A DNA stretch of 64,000 nt from Trissonchulus latispiculum (lineage: Eukaryota > Nematoda > Enoplea > Enoplida > Ironidae), in assembly GCA_030248195.1 (NCBI GenBank), contig JASAND010004393.1, positions 1 through 64,000 on the forward strand, written 5' to 3'. Below are positions 1-12,200 of this stretch, piece by piece. The position numbers were made by a program, and so were the translations under genes. The notes beneath the pieces were generated by a model. That model saw nothing but the letters and a program-made list of their open reading frames with translations, made no database searches and was not told the origin of the DNA. Numbering within the stretch: the stretch's first letter is position 1; each line of letters starts with the position of its first letter.

Positions 1-159
1 TAGGGTCTGTTATGTTAACGTTTTGCTTTACTTGAAGTCTATGTATTTGTAGTATTAGGTTTAGGTTGCCCCTTAAACCAATGTTTGGTTTCTTTTCATT
101 CCGGTAAGTTATGTTTTTATTCTTTTTCTAGATGATTATTCCGGGGGAGTGGCCGTCAG

Positions 160-225
160 CATAGGCCGATGATTTATGTCACCGTTATTGCTCATACTCC
201 CTTTTTCTCTGCCCACGCGCCTCAG
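160..225 (+). CDS. SZT2: SZT2 exon 1 of window
   Basis: Reads HRPMIYVTVIAHTPFFSAHA and ends CAG before donor GTACGT at 226, phase 0. It lies just before VLVQG, as in vertebrate SZT2 (...IYVTI...VLVQG). The 5' border is uncertain. The nearest strong acceptor (TTTTTCTAG, ending 131) would put TGA 133-135 in frame, although the codons 136-159 (LFRGSGRQ) also look SZT2-like. I used the weaker AG at 158-159. Confidence 0.7.
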
Positions 226-3200
226 GTACGTACGATATACATAGCTACGTAAACATTAACATGTTCTTGGAGTAGCAAAAGCCTAAGTTCGCTTTGTATT
301 CTGAGTCCAACCCCCCCTCCCCTTTCCCGGGGAGTTAAACTTATCAGGTTCGTATTGCACTCTCCGGGACTGTTTTGCTTTTACGGTATAAGCTCCAGAC
401 AGTAGTCCATCCAATAAAACGCGGACGGACCTGTTTTCAGAGTATGCAATGCTCTCTCTTGTTGTAACTTTTAAATCTTTAATTTCAAATGTATCGCTGA
501 CTTTCTAAGTAAGATTAAGGATAGGTGGCAGGCAAAAAGCGCTGACTTGCACATGCGTACATATGACAGTCACTGACAAAGAAAAGATCTGTCAATGAAA
601 AGGCGCTTTTTCTGTGAACTGTGTCTGTGCAGATTAAATGCTACATTTCCCTGTTCAGAATGAATGTTAGCTCGTTGAACGGAAAGCTAACAGCTAAAGC
701 TATAACTATACAGATCAAGTCACTAGAGTAATGCTCAAGTTTTTTGATTCATGTTTTGTGTTTTTTCTCCGCCCTCTTTTCTAGGTTTTGGTTCAGGGCT
801 CCCTGGTCACGGCCCGGAATGTGGGGAGTCTGATTGCCTCGGGTCAGAAGGAAACTGGTTTCCTTTGAGAATTGTGTGGCCGGTACGGCAGCTGTTGCTC
901 TTGAACAGTTGCAGATTTTGAAGGTTTGTTTCCGCCTGAAACACTGCCAAAAAGACTGTCTAAAAATTCATAAAAACTGTCCTAAAATGCTAATCAACTT
1001 ATCGAAGGTAATTCTGTAGTGCTCGGTACAGTTTTACATATATACTTGCCAGACGAAAGACTGTAAGCTTTTTACAGCTGAAATGTGATTATACTATTGC
1101 TTTAAAGCTTTCTTTGGTGTCAAGGAAGATTTAGGATGCCGAAAAGTTTCTTTGGACAAGCTTACTACGGGAAAGCTTGGAAACGCCTACTACGCGAGAG
1201 AAAGCTTGGAGAAACCGGAGTTTTTTCGTATCCCATGAATGTAATTTTTTGTTCCGGTAGCCAGAAATGTATATATCTGGAAAATTTACCTAAGCAAACG
1301 TTGTGGATGAACTAAAATGTAGTTTAGGAGTATTACCGTCGAAAGTAATGAACATGTTTATGACAAAGCTATCAGAACTATATATTGGCAACGAGAGTAA
1401 TCATCACTACTGCATTGGAAGCAGATTACTGTCATGATGTCGGGGGGGGGGGTCACATTGAATAAGTAATCGACGACGTCCTCAGTTACGCCAAAACCAA
1501 CATACAACCATCGTACACATATCATTCTTTTGTCTGTGCTCTGTTTTTGCTGCGGCAGTACGACTTCTTAAAAACATTGATTTTTTGCCGAGTTCACCTT
1601 CCTTTCCGTAAACTTGGCGAAGGCAGGCTAGCAATATTTGCGTCAAATTTGGGGCGAACTTCACGAAGGATTTTCACAGAAAGCTTTACTTCGGTGAAGT
1701 ACAGCTCCAGCTTGCTCCCATGAATGTCGGGCAAATTCAGTTTATTTTGATGAAGTGCCGACGTGACATTTGCCACATTCGATGGAAATTTCGTGCCGAA
1801 GTTTGCAGAAAAGTAGGTGAACTTTGCGAAGACAACGAAAGTTTTTCATGAGCTATACGGTGGTAGCTTCTGCTTCTTGTTTCCAGATCTATGCGGAGTC
1901 CATGGTAGGTCGTCTGTTTGAGGATGTGGAGGCCCTCCCACAGGAGGGGGATCTGGTAAAGACGGCCATGGTCACCCCCGACCGATCCTTTGTCAATATG
2001 CTCCGATCTGGGATACTGGCCATGCAACTCCTCCCAGAGAATACCTCTGCCTGTACGTGAGTAGCAGAGCAGCGGCGTATCCAGGATTATGAAAAGGAGG
2101 AGGGTTTTGGCTATCTTTACGGGGGGGCGAGAAGAGGACATTGTCAATTTTTTACACTTTTGCACTGAAATGTTGATCAACTTTTCCATCGGTCAACCTA
2201 AATGCGGGGGTTTTCACCCCCAAAATCCCATCCCTGGATATGCCCAGGGACTGAGTAGTATCCCTATATAATGCGATTTAATGACGCGATGTGTCAATCT
2301 AGTCCTCCGTGTGCCCTGCACAGAATGGATGGGAGTCTGACTAAACAATGGTAAATCATAAATAATGAAAAACGCCTGCCTGCTGTCACTAAGGGAAAGC
2401 TTTAGTCCGAAACAAGAGAGAGCGAATGGTAGGTCAAGCCATCACGGCCAATCAAACCTAAGCAAACAGTGGTAAATTGCATCTATACGTATATATGTGA
2501 ACTCTGTGTTTGTTTTGTGTATATATTTGTTTGTTTGTTTGTAGCCTTGGTGATTATAACCGACGGTGTAACCGGAGTACCGGAAGCCTCGCTGCTCAAC
2601 ACTGTACTGGTTCAGCTTCGTAATTGGACTCTGGCATGTTCCTTTATAAAGGTATACCCACAGCTCTGTGTTCTTTGTTATCACGATTTTTTTACAATGG
2701 TTTTCTTCTGTTGTAATATAGTGACTGTCGCCTATAAATTAGTCTTATTTTCATGGGATAAGGTTGACATACTAAGAAATCAACTTCCTTCTTAATCACT
2801 GCACAATACGGATCCTAGTGTAGATGGGAGGGGTTCGAAATCGGGTTTAATCCGGCAGTCAATGAGGAGTTAATGTAGGCATCTAATACTATGTGTCCTT
2901 GTTTATGGAAGTAGTAGTATAGAGGGGCGCGATAGCTGGGGTGTATTATAGGGGTGTAAAAGGCTCAGCGCGGCCCTTAGAGGCCGCTCGAAGCACCGTG
3001 CCAGCTAAATACTCAACGAAACTAGAGCACTAATCAGCACGAGGAGTACTAGTAGCAAAAAGTTTTGGTCAAAATTTTCAACTTGGAAAATTTTCGATTC
3101 CGGACAAGTTAGGTCCGTTTTTCCGTTTAAGTCACGCTTGGGGAAGCACGTTTCTTCTAACTCACAAACTGAACGATCTGGGCATTTTCAGTCGGTGAAG

Positions 3201-6200
3201 TTTGGTTTTTCTGAGAGCAGTATGTGTTAATGTACTTTTGGACAATTTTCCGCTGCCCGGCCCGAATATGGGTTGTTCAGCGAAGCTAGTTCATATTAAT
3301 GCGCTTTTAACCTAGTCCTCTTGTAATTTACAACCTGCCCCTCCCATATTAACTTTTTTAAAACCTAGTCTATGTCCGATTAAAACCTAATGTCACCCAT
3401 ATTGCATTTTTCCTGCTTCATCGGAGCATTTTTATTCTTGTTATCAGTGGGCTAATTATTCATCTTTCCTTCTTTTAAATTTTTGGCAAATCTTGAATTT
3501 TGAATTTAAAGCAGATAACACTGAACTTCCATTTTGTTTCATTGTGTGTTTAGGTTCGCAGTGGCTACCACCCTGAGGCATCCTTTGGTCATGTATCCAA
3601 TTCAGAGCTGATGCAGTTTGTGGCCAATGCCACCTTTGGTGCCTACATATCCCGTGAGCCACCCCCTGACCCCCGGCCCACAACGATGAGTCCTGGCCAG
3701 TTTCAACAGGTACATATCTGTATACGTATAATATAGTACGTATGTGCCTTCATACCTGGCTTTACTTGTAGTGGGTTGGAGGCGTAAAATTTTTAACCAT
3801 TGTCAAAAGGTTGGGCTTCGCCGGATATTTTGAGAAATTTTCTGTCACTATTTTGGTTTAAAATATTCCCTGAATTTATTAGTTAATAGCTTATGATCTT
3901 ATGGCGAATTTTTTTGCACAAGTATCAAAATTTGCTATGCATACTTTTAACAGAAATTTGTCTTTCCACCGTCATTTGGGTGAACCTGTACTAACTTGGG
4001 AGGGGGGTGGGGGTGGGTGGGAGTGAAGTCCCTCTTAATAAAAAGGAGGAGAAAAAGGTACGTATGTAGGTCAGAAACTAAAGTCTGACCAAAAAATCTT
4101 GGAACCGAACAGTCAGCACTAGTCCTGAGTTATCCTTTGAAGGTGACTAATATAAAGTATATATTTTTAGAATCCTCAGGGGGAGGAGATTCCGATAAAC
4201 CCATCATATCCGGTCTATATCCGGTTACCGGATACTAAATCGATAAAAATGCTTCAGATTCGGAAGAAAAAGGCTAAGTAATTCATACTCTAGTATATTG
4301 GTCCTTGGCTCAAAACATTTCCGAAAATCGGGTCATATCCGGTCCATGTCCGGTAACCGGATGCACAGGTCACAAAAACTGTACAGCAAGAGGGGTAGGT
4401 CGTACAGTTTCGCTGATTGGATTTTTGTACTCCTCGGGTCGAAATTAGTCTGTATCCAAAATTTTGTCCGGTTTGGACCAAAATTGCGTGATCTATGGTC
4501 GTATCCGGTTCGCAAAAAACCGGAAAAAACGGTTTTTCCGGCATGGTGCTCGGAATCGCGGATTAAAAATGTTCCCTTTTGGAACAATGAATGTTTGGGA
4601 GGCTACTTTCATTTTACCGGTGTCAAAGCAATCGAATATCCGGTCCATTTCCGGTTCTGAGCTTTGAAATTTGAGATTTCATGGGCTATTATCTCAGTAT
4701 CCGGTTGGTCCGGAAGTCAAATTATTGCATTAAAATTATATTTGGTCTATCCCTAACCAACACCAACCTCAAATTACTTCATATCTGCTGTAAATTTTGA
4801 ATGGCAGCGTTTTAAAAATGGGTGATTTTTGTTTGTTTTGTCTAATTGTTAAACCGGACATGGGATTTGATCCCATACGCTTAGCTTTGTCGCATGCAAT
4901 ATAACCTATTTTTGAACCATTTTTAAAATGCTGCCATTCAAAATTAACAGCAGATATGAAGTAATTTGAGGTTGGTGTTGGTTAGGGATAGACCAAATAT
5001 AATTTTAATGCAATAATTTGACTTCCGGACCAACCGGATACTGAGATAATAGCCCATGAAATTTCAAATTTCAAAGCTCAGAACCGGAAATGGACCGGAT
5101 ATTCGATTGCTTTGACACCGGTAAAATGAAAGTAGCCTCCCAAACATTCATTGTTCCAAAAGGGAACATTTTTAATCCGCGATTCCGAGCACCATGCCGG
5201 ATGTGTCCGTTTTTTCCGGTTTTTTGCGAACCGGATACGACCATAGATCACGCAATTTTGGTCCAAACCGGACAAAATTTTGGATACAGACTAATTTCGA
5301 CCCGAGGAGTCCAAAAATCCAATCAGCGAAACTGTACGACCTACCCATCTTGCTGTACAGTTTTTGTGACCTGTGCATCCGGTTACCGGACATGGACCGG
5401 ATGTGACCCGATTTTCGGAAATGTTTTGAGCCACGGACCAATATACTAGAGTATGAATTAATTAGCATTTTTCTTCCGAATCTGAAGCGTTTTTATCGAT
5501 TTAGTATCCGGTAACCGGATATATACCGGATATGATGGGTTTACCGGATTCTCCTCCTCCTGAGGATTCTAAAAATATATACTTTATATAGGCTACCTTC
5601 AAAGGATAACTCAGGACTGGTGCTGACTGTTCGGTTCCAAGATTTTTTGGTCAGACTTTAGTGCTGACAGTTTATGCTGTTGTTGGACAAATCTGAGTTG
5701 AAAAGCTTGAACAGGGCTGACAAGAATGTAGAAGGGAATTCCAAATTTAGGAAGGAAGGAGTGTGAAATGATGAGATAGTAATTGGGGATGATAATGCAA
5801 AATAGGGTGTGTGTGTGTCAAAATTATAGTTCATCAGATGTACATAGGATAGAATGTCACATTCTCTATTTTGCCTTCAGTGCCCCTGTGTTTTTCTTCT
5901 ATACTGTCCTCTTTATTTTTTACTATTTTATTTTTCTTTACTTCTATATAGAATACTGCTGATGATGTTAACAGTTGTCTGAATGTGTATCAGCGGGCCC
6001 TACTCTGTTGGAGCTTTCAGCGGGCTCTTCACGGCTTTCGGTTTGAGGCTGCCCTGCTTCGAGGACCGCCACTCTGTGACGATTCCTCCTGGAATATTCG
6101 GTAGGTAAATGGACAAATGGACCCTTTTTGGGAGAGATTTTTATGTTTCTTATTTTTTGTCGGGAATGGGGAGGGGACGCTATTAGCGTTTCTCTGTCTG

Positions 6201-9200
6201 TATATGCATGAAATGGGAAGAAAACTAATTGTGTACGCCTGTCTGAAAGTGTCAGTGCTAGTGCCTGTTGTTTTTTGTTTTGTGAATGTTTTGTTTTTTG
6301 TTCTGTGTTTCAGGAATGCCTCGTTTTCAGCACATGAGAGCCCAGCCGGGGGTCCGTTGTTGCGAAAACCCCTGGCCAGTTACGATGTAAAGGCTGGCTT
6401 TAGTCATCTAATATCCATGCGCCTCCGGGAAGGATATACTATCCGACAGATTAATATCACCAAAGGTTTGTGTCAGTTGTTGATATCTACGTATTATTAG
6501 CAGGCTGGACATGAGTGTTTGGCAAAAGGGGGGGGGAGGGGGGGTTTGAAGTTTGCAGAAAATGCCCTAAATCTGATCAAAAAAGTGAGTGTGGAGTGGA
6601 CTAACAGTTAGTCATGTTACAAATCTTGTGCGCAAATTTAGTCCAAAAACTTCGTCGCTGATTGGGCGGAACGATGTTGTGTATTTGGATCTTTTTTGTC
6701 AATTTTTGTTTGCTGTTTTAGGTGAATCCCAGATTGAAGTGATGCTGGTTCTGCCCTTCCATGATCAGGTCAACATACTCTATCAGATTACCTCTGCCTG
6801 GCCTGAGCCACAGAATGAGTCAGTAATACCCAGGAGATTTTAACCTAATGAATGATTCTACATTAAAAATAATTTGTACAAATAAATAGAAAATTAAGAA
6901 GAAAAAAAAACTGATTTCTTTTTCCATTTGCAGCATTTTTGTGAATGTTGCTTGGTGTCGATGCACCACTTTGGACCCTCTCCGTGGGCTGCACCAACAC
7001 AGTTAAAGAATAGCTGCGCGATAGCAGAAGACTACCTACCAACCTGTTTCCCATTCAAAAATATGACTTAGTCTTTTGTTATTCCATTGCTTTTCTTAAA
7101 CTTATTTGATGCAGTCCAAGGTATATGGATTAAGGAGAGCTCACTAGAAAAGAATAATATGCTGAAGAAACTTTTCAAAATGTTGTTGTCTATGTGGTTA
7201 ATAATGGCCAAGAAATTGCCAGAAAAACTTACCAGGTTTAGGCGTTTTTGCGTATTGGTCGCGGCCAAAACGTGCGGCGAAGCTTGGAAAGCTTTTGAAA
7301 GTATGAGGACAAAATCTGATAAAATTTGTCAATTTGTTGGGTTGTGCGGGAGAGATTGGTCGGGTATTATTTGTTTGGGTGAGAATCCTCCAATGGGGTT
7401 GGGACTGGGGAAGGTTGCACTCCCCCCCCCCCCTGTCGCACTAACACCAATGTGTGTCAGATATGATGTTGTCCTTTTTCTAGAAGTATGACCACGGGAG
7501 TGGTTCTCTATGTGGAGGCTCCCTATGAGGTGATCTACGATCTGATGACTCAGAGTCCCACCTGGAAAAGCCAGTATCGGGCCTCTTTTCGCAATAACTT
7601 TTATCTGGCCATTCAGAGGTATGTATCATCTGTATGTATGTATGTAGCTTGCACATGATGTCATTAAAGTTATTTTCATAATGGTATATTAATGCTTGGT
7701 GTACCTGTGGTGCGGTTCCAGTTGGGCATGATGTTTGCGTGGCACCAGTTTGTGCAAACAGTGCTCTGCTGTAAACCGAAATGCTGTCGGTTTGGTGCGT
7801 ATAGTTTTCCCTTACTCAATGTTAGAATTAAAATTTATTACATCACCATTTTGACTGTTTTTGTTTGTTGTTTTTGTTGTTTAGGCTTCGAAATCAGGCC
7901 GATCGTCTGCTAACCCATCTCCATTCGTTCAACATGAATCCGGCCTTCTACTCTCTGTCGGATGAGATGAAGAACGGCGTTCAACTGTTCTATCGATCCC
8001 CACAGTCCTATGATGTGGTCGTTTGTGTGGCGTAAGGAATTATTTAGTCGTCTAATCAAGGACTATATACTTATATATTTATTTCGATATCTGTGTAGTC
8101 AAAGCTAGTGCATAATTACCAGCTCATAATTAGCATTATGACGCTTGCCTTTGTGTGAAGCTAAGGACGCAACTCTGCTGTTGTCTTATACTGTGTTTGA
8201 CTGTTGGCGAAATTTGCACATTGGCGAAAGAGTCAACAGTATGTCGCGATGTGATAACTTTGCCAATGCTTACATAAAAATCCGAACAGACTTGGCGAAA
8301 AAAATGAAAAATCTCACCAATCTTTTCCAGACATATCTCTAATTTCGCCGTTACTTTGCAATATTTTGCCAGCGCTCCTCAGCCCTCTCTCCAGGGTATT
8401 TCTTAGGGATTTTTCGGTGGAGGGGAAGATTTTTTGCAAAAATGAGCTAAAAATTGGTATTTTTTGGCGGAACATTTTTGAAATTTTGCCTATTTTTGGC
8501 AAACATTTTGCCCCCTAAAAATCCCGGGGGGGGGAAGCAAAAATCCCGGGAGGGGGCGATTTCGGGGGGGAGGTCAAGGAGGGCCCACCGGTAAAAAATA
8601 CCCTGTCTCTCTGCATGAAATAACACTGCATGCGGCTTTTAATGTTACAGGGACTTTCAGCAGAAGCATGGCGCCTTTTGTGGATATTGGAAACCTCTCT
8701 GCGATTTGGATGTCAATATTTGGTAAGTATCTAAAGTCAGGGTTTTAGTAAGAAAATCTTATACTATCCTTCTAAGAAAATCTTATGCTATCTTTCTATT
8801 TGACGTAGACAAAGTGCATAAATTGTGGAAAAATTGAATTTTCAGCTCTTCTTTAAGCATCCTCGAAAGCTGTTGCTGCATTGTAACACTTGGCGGTTTA
8901 TAGTTATGCAGTTTTACTTAGTTCGATCTTAGGGGGGCGGTCCATGCGACGTATTAATCGCAAAATCAATCTTGTTTGATAACCGTACATGCCATTAGTT
9001 TGATCAAGCAAATTTAACCTATTTTTATCTGTTTTCGTGATGTTTCCCCCTGTCTGTAGAAACCTATAAATCCTACGGAATATTAGCTACGCATCTGTTT
9101 TCTGTGTAGGAATCTGTATCTGTTTGATACCCTGTCTTTGTATGTTCTGTTCTAGGCAAAAATGGTTCCACACCCATCGTGTGGGTCTGCTCCTCCAGCC

Positions 9201-12200
9201 GGATATGCCACTGCCGCGTCATCTCCATACCCCTTCTCCCGCTTCCAGCCGCTATGCGGTCCCCAGCTGTCGCTCTGCGGTACAGGCCATTCATGACCTG
9301 CTGGCCCAGATTTCCTCTTTTGTCCTGATGGAGCATCATTCCTATGTTAAATTTGTCTACAGGTACTGTACGTAGGTTTGGAGGTCTGAATTTTTGGAGG
9401 TCGCAGGCGTACTACTGGAGTGACAGTTTAGATTTCTGCACCTAATTGATTAGAGACCAGGGGCCAGTTTCATAAAAATGTTCTCGAGTTCTCGAGTCTA
9501 GTAGCTAAACTACGCTGGAAGTTTTCGAGATCCGCAAGTCGCATTGAAAGTCACGCTGAAAAAGTTCTCGAGTTCTCGAGTCAAGTTCTCTGGTCGATTT
9601 CGACCAGAGAAAATTTCGCCAACTTGAGACCTACTCGAGAAATTTTTGAAAATCTAAATTCGTAAATCTTTTCTTCCTGCTTCAATAACTTGTATAATTG
9701 ATTGAATAAATCACCATAAAATCTTCCGTAGATACTTTTACATGTGATTTTTAATAGAAAAAAGGTTGGAGTTGCTGAAAACAGACTACTCGAGAACTTG
9801 AGGACTGGAGAACTCGAGACGGTTTTTTATGAAACTGGCCCCTGCAGCTAATGGGTTAGAGACTTTTTTGGGAAATTGGCACTAACAAACTGACTTGTAT
9901 GTATATGTATATTTCTTATTGCACCTACCTAGAACCTATTTCTGAACGTTCCTACATAGCAAAATCATTCAAAACCTGTTCCTGATTTTTGACACAATAT
10001 CAACTTGTTGTTGAAATTGTCTGGGTTTTTTGCTCAAAACGAGTATTTTGTTCATCTCCTTTCTGGCTTTATTTTTGTTTTTTTTCCAGTGATGATAATG
10101 CTGGCGGTGGAGGGGGCAGTGACAAGCCCAGCTATTTCTACATCATTCGGACGATTTTTCATGGCCGGTCCAGTGTCTACTCGCCCTGTATGGTTCTTCG
10201 GGTGGCCTTTTTGGGCGGAATTCGGGGCTCCGAACGAAATGAAGTGCGTATACATACATATGATCTCTTTTAGGGTAATTTGCTTTATGAGAGGGGTTAG
10301 GTTTTAGGGATGGGATTATTAGGGTTCTTCTGTTCTAAGTAGTACAAACATAGTCTTTTAATTTTGAATTTAAACTTAAAAATTTAAATTGTTAATTTAT
10401 GTATTCTAAATACAAGTACGTACTTCTGATTTCTAGATTGTTCAATCGATCAAGGATCAACTGCTCTCCCTACGGGTCACCCAGCGTCGTGATCATGTGG
10501 GCGGAAGTAGTACAGAACTGTTGCGCAGGGGCACTCCAGCGCCCCCTGGGGCCCTAGGAGGCGCTCAGGGGGGAGCAGGCGGCGCCCCCTCCTCTGGTGC
10601 TCCCAGTGGGAGGCCTGGGGGTGCCCCCCAAAGGGAGCCCGGTTTGACTGTGGGGGCTTTCTCCCCCCGCAAGGCACCGATTTGCTCAGCACCACCGGGG
10701 GAGGTGCCCGCCTGCACACTGATGATTAAGCCGGTGGAAAAGATACTGATAAGGTATGTTATATGCGTATAGAGTGAGATTTGTGAACCAAAGTATGGCT
10801 AGTCTTCTGTTCGGTTGGGTTTTTGTTGTCGAAAGTGGGGACCAGTGATTTCTTTTGAGTGTATCCTTTCTGGGAAAGAAAACGTTTTTCTCAGAAAATC
10901 AGAAAATATTGTTAACAGTCTGTAATTATATGCACTAATTAATGTCTGTAGTTCATTCACAGAGGATCTTGTTGTAGTTTTTGTAATTGATAATGTCAAA
11001 AATGTTGCCAATTGAAGGAACACTTTCCATCCTATACTATACTGGATAATGTTTTTAAGCTTTAAGGTGTGTTCTTTCCTAATTTCAGATATCAGCGTGT
11101 TCCTGAGGATTTGTCCAGCTTTCTGAGTTTGGACGAGTTTGCGGGGGGTTCTACCAGCGGCGGCGCCTCAATGTCTGGTACTGGGGGGCTTGGGGGCCCT
11201 GCAGGGGGCTCGGAATTTGTGGTGGATGCTAATGCCCGCGCTGCCAGCTCCATATACAACACCCTGTCGAGATATCTGTATCATAAGTAAGTAAATAAAT
11301 AAATATAAACGCTAGGGGAATTGGTTTAGTTTGAGCATAAGTTTGTACCTTTTGACGAAGAACCCTAAAATTTACCGACCAAATTGAACAGCTTATACAC
11401 ATATGTACTTTTTTAGTCAATTCTGTATAAAAAAAACTGTTGAACTAATGGCCCAGATTAATTGTTGTCAGTTAATTAAGTGCCTTCGATGCTTGCTTTG
11501 TCTTATAGCCGTTGGATTTGGTCTCTAAAGCGAAATGTGATGGGCTATTCTGTAAGCCTGAACGGTGCTGCTCTTATACTACAAACTTTGACCAGGTACA
11601 TGTCACCGTAGTGCTGTAAATTCAGAAATTGTGGGCCGCGTTGCAATAGATTCTCCTAAGTGTAGGTTGCCTGGGGAGCTGTCTAGGAGGGAGTTAGGAG
11701 ACCTCATAAATCCGTTTCAGCTGATTACTCCCAAGGTTAGCTGGCGCTGCCCATGTCAGGAGAAATGTTAGGAGTGGTAGATAGCACGCCTAATTTAGGA
11801 GAATCTTTAGAAACCCAATTTTCCTAAGTGGGCACAGAAGAATCTAGAATTTAGGTGCGCTCCTAGGCTTTGGAGGATCTCTTGCAACGCTGCCCCGGGC
11901 TCAGGATACCTACTAACTCCGTTTCGAATGTCTTATATTCAGCTAGTTTTCAGTGCTCACAGCTCCAAGCCCAGGATAACCTTAGAAAAGATGTCCGGTT
12001 AGTGCAGTGGCGCACATAGGAAATTTTTTTCAGGGGGGGGGGACCTCGAAAAACTTTGGGGGGTCTGGGGGCAAAGTTTTTGAAAACAAGTCAAAATTCA
12101 CGAAAAACAAATTCAAAAATTTATTTGTTTTTCAAAAAGTAAGGATTTTGAAGAGGGGGTCGAGTAATCAAAAAATTTCTTTGCTTTCGCCAGATGCATA

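Noticed and set aside
4290..5468. Overlapping frames of 65-120 codons on both strands
   Set aside because: They are the two arms of one palindrome read in mirror image; no family resemblance and no initiation context.
7087..7491. 134-codon frame before exon 10
   Set aside because: Intronic. It overlaps the exon-10 acceptor in a different frame and matches nothing I know.
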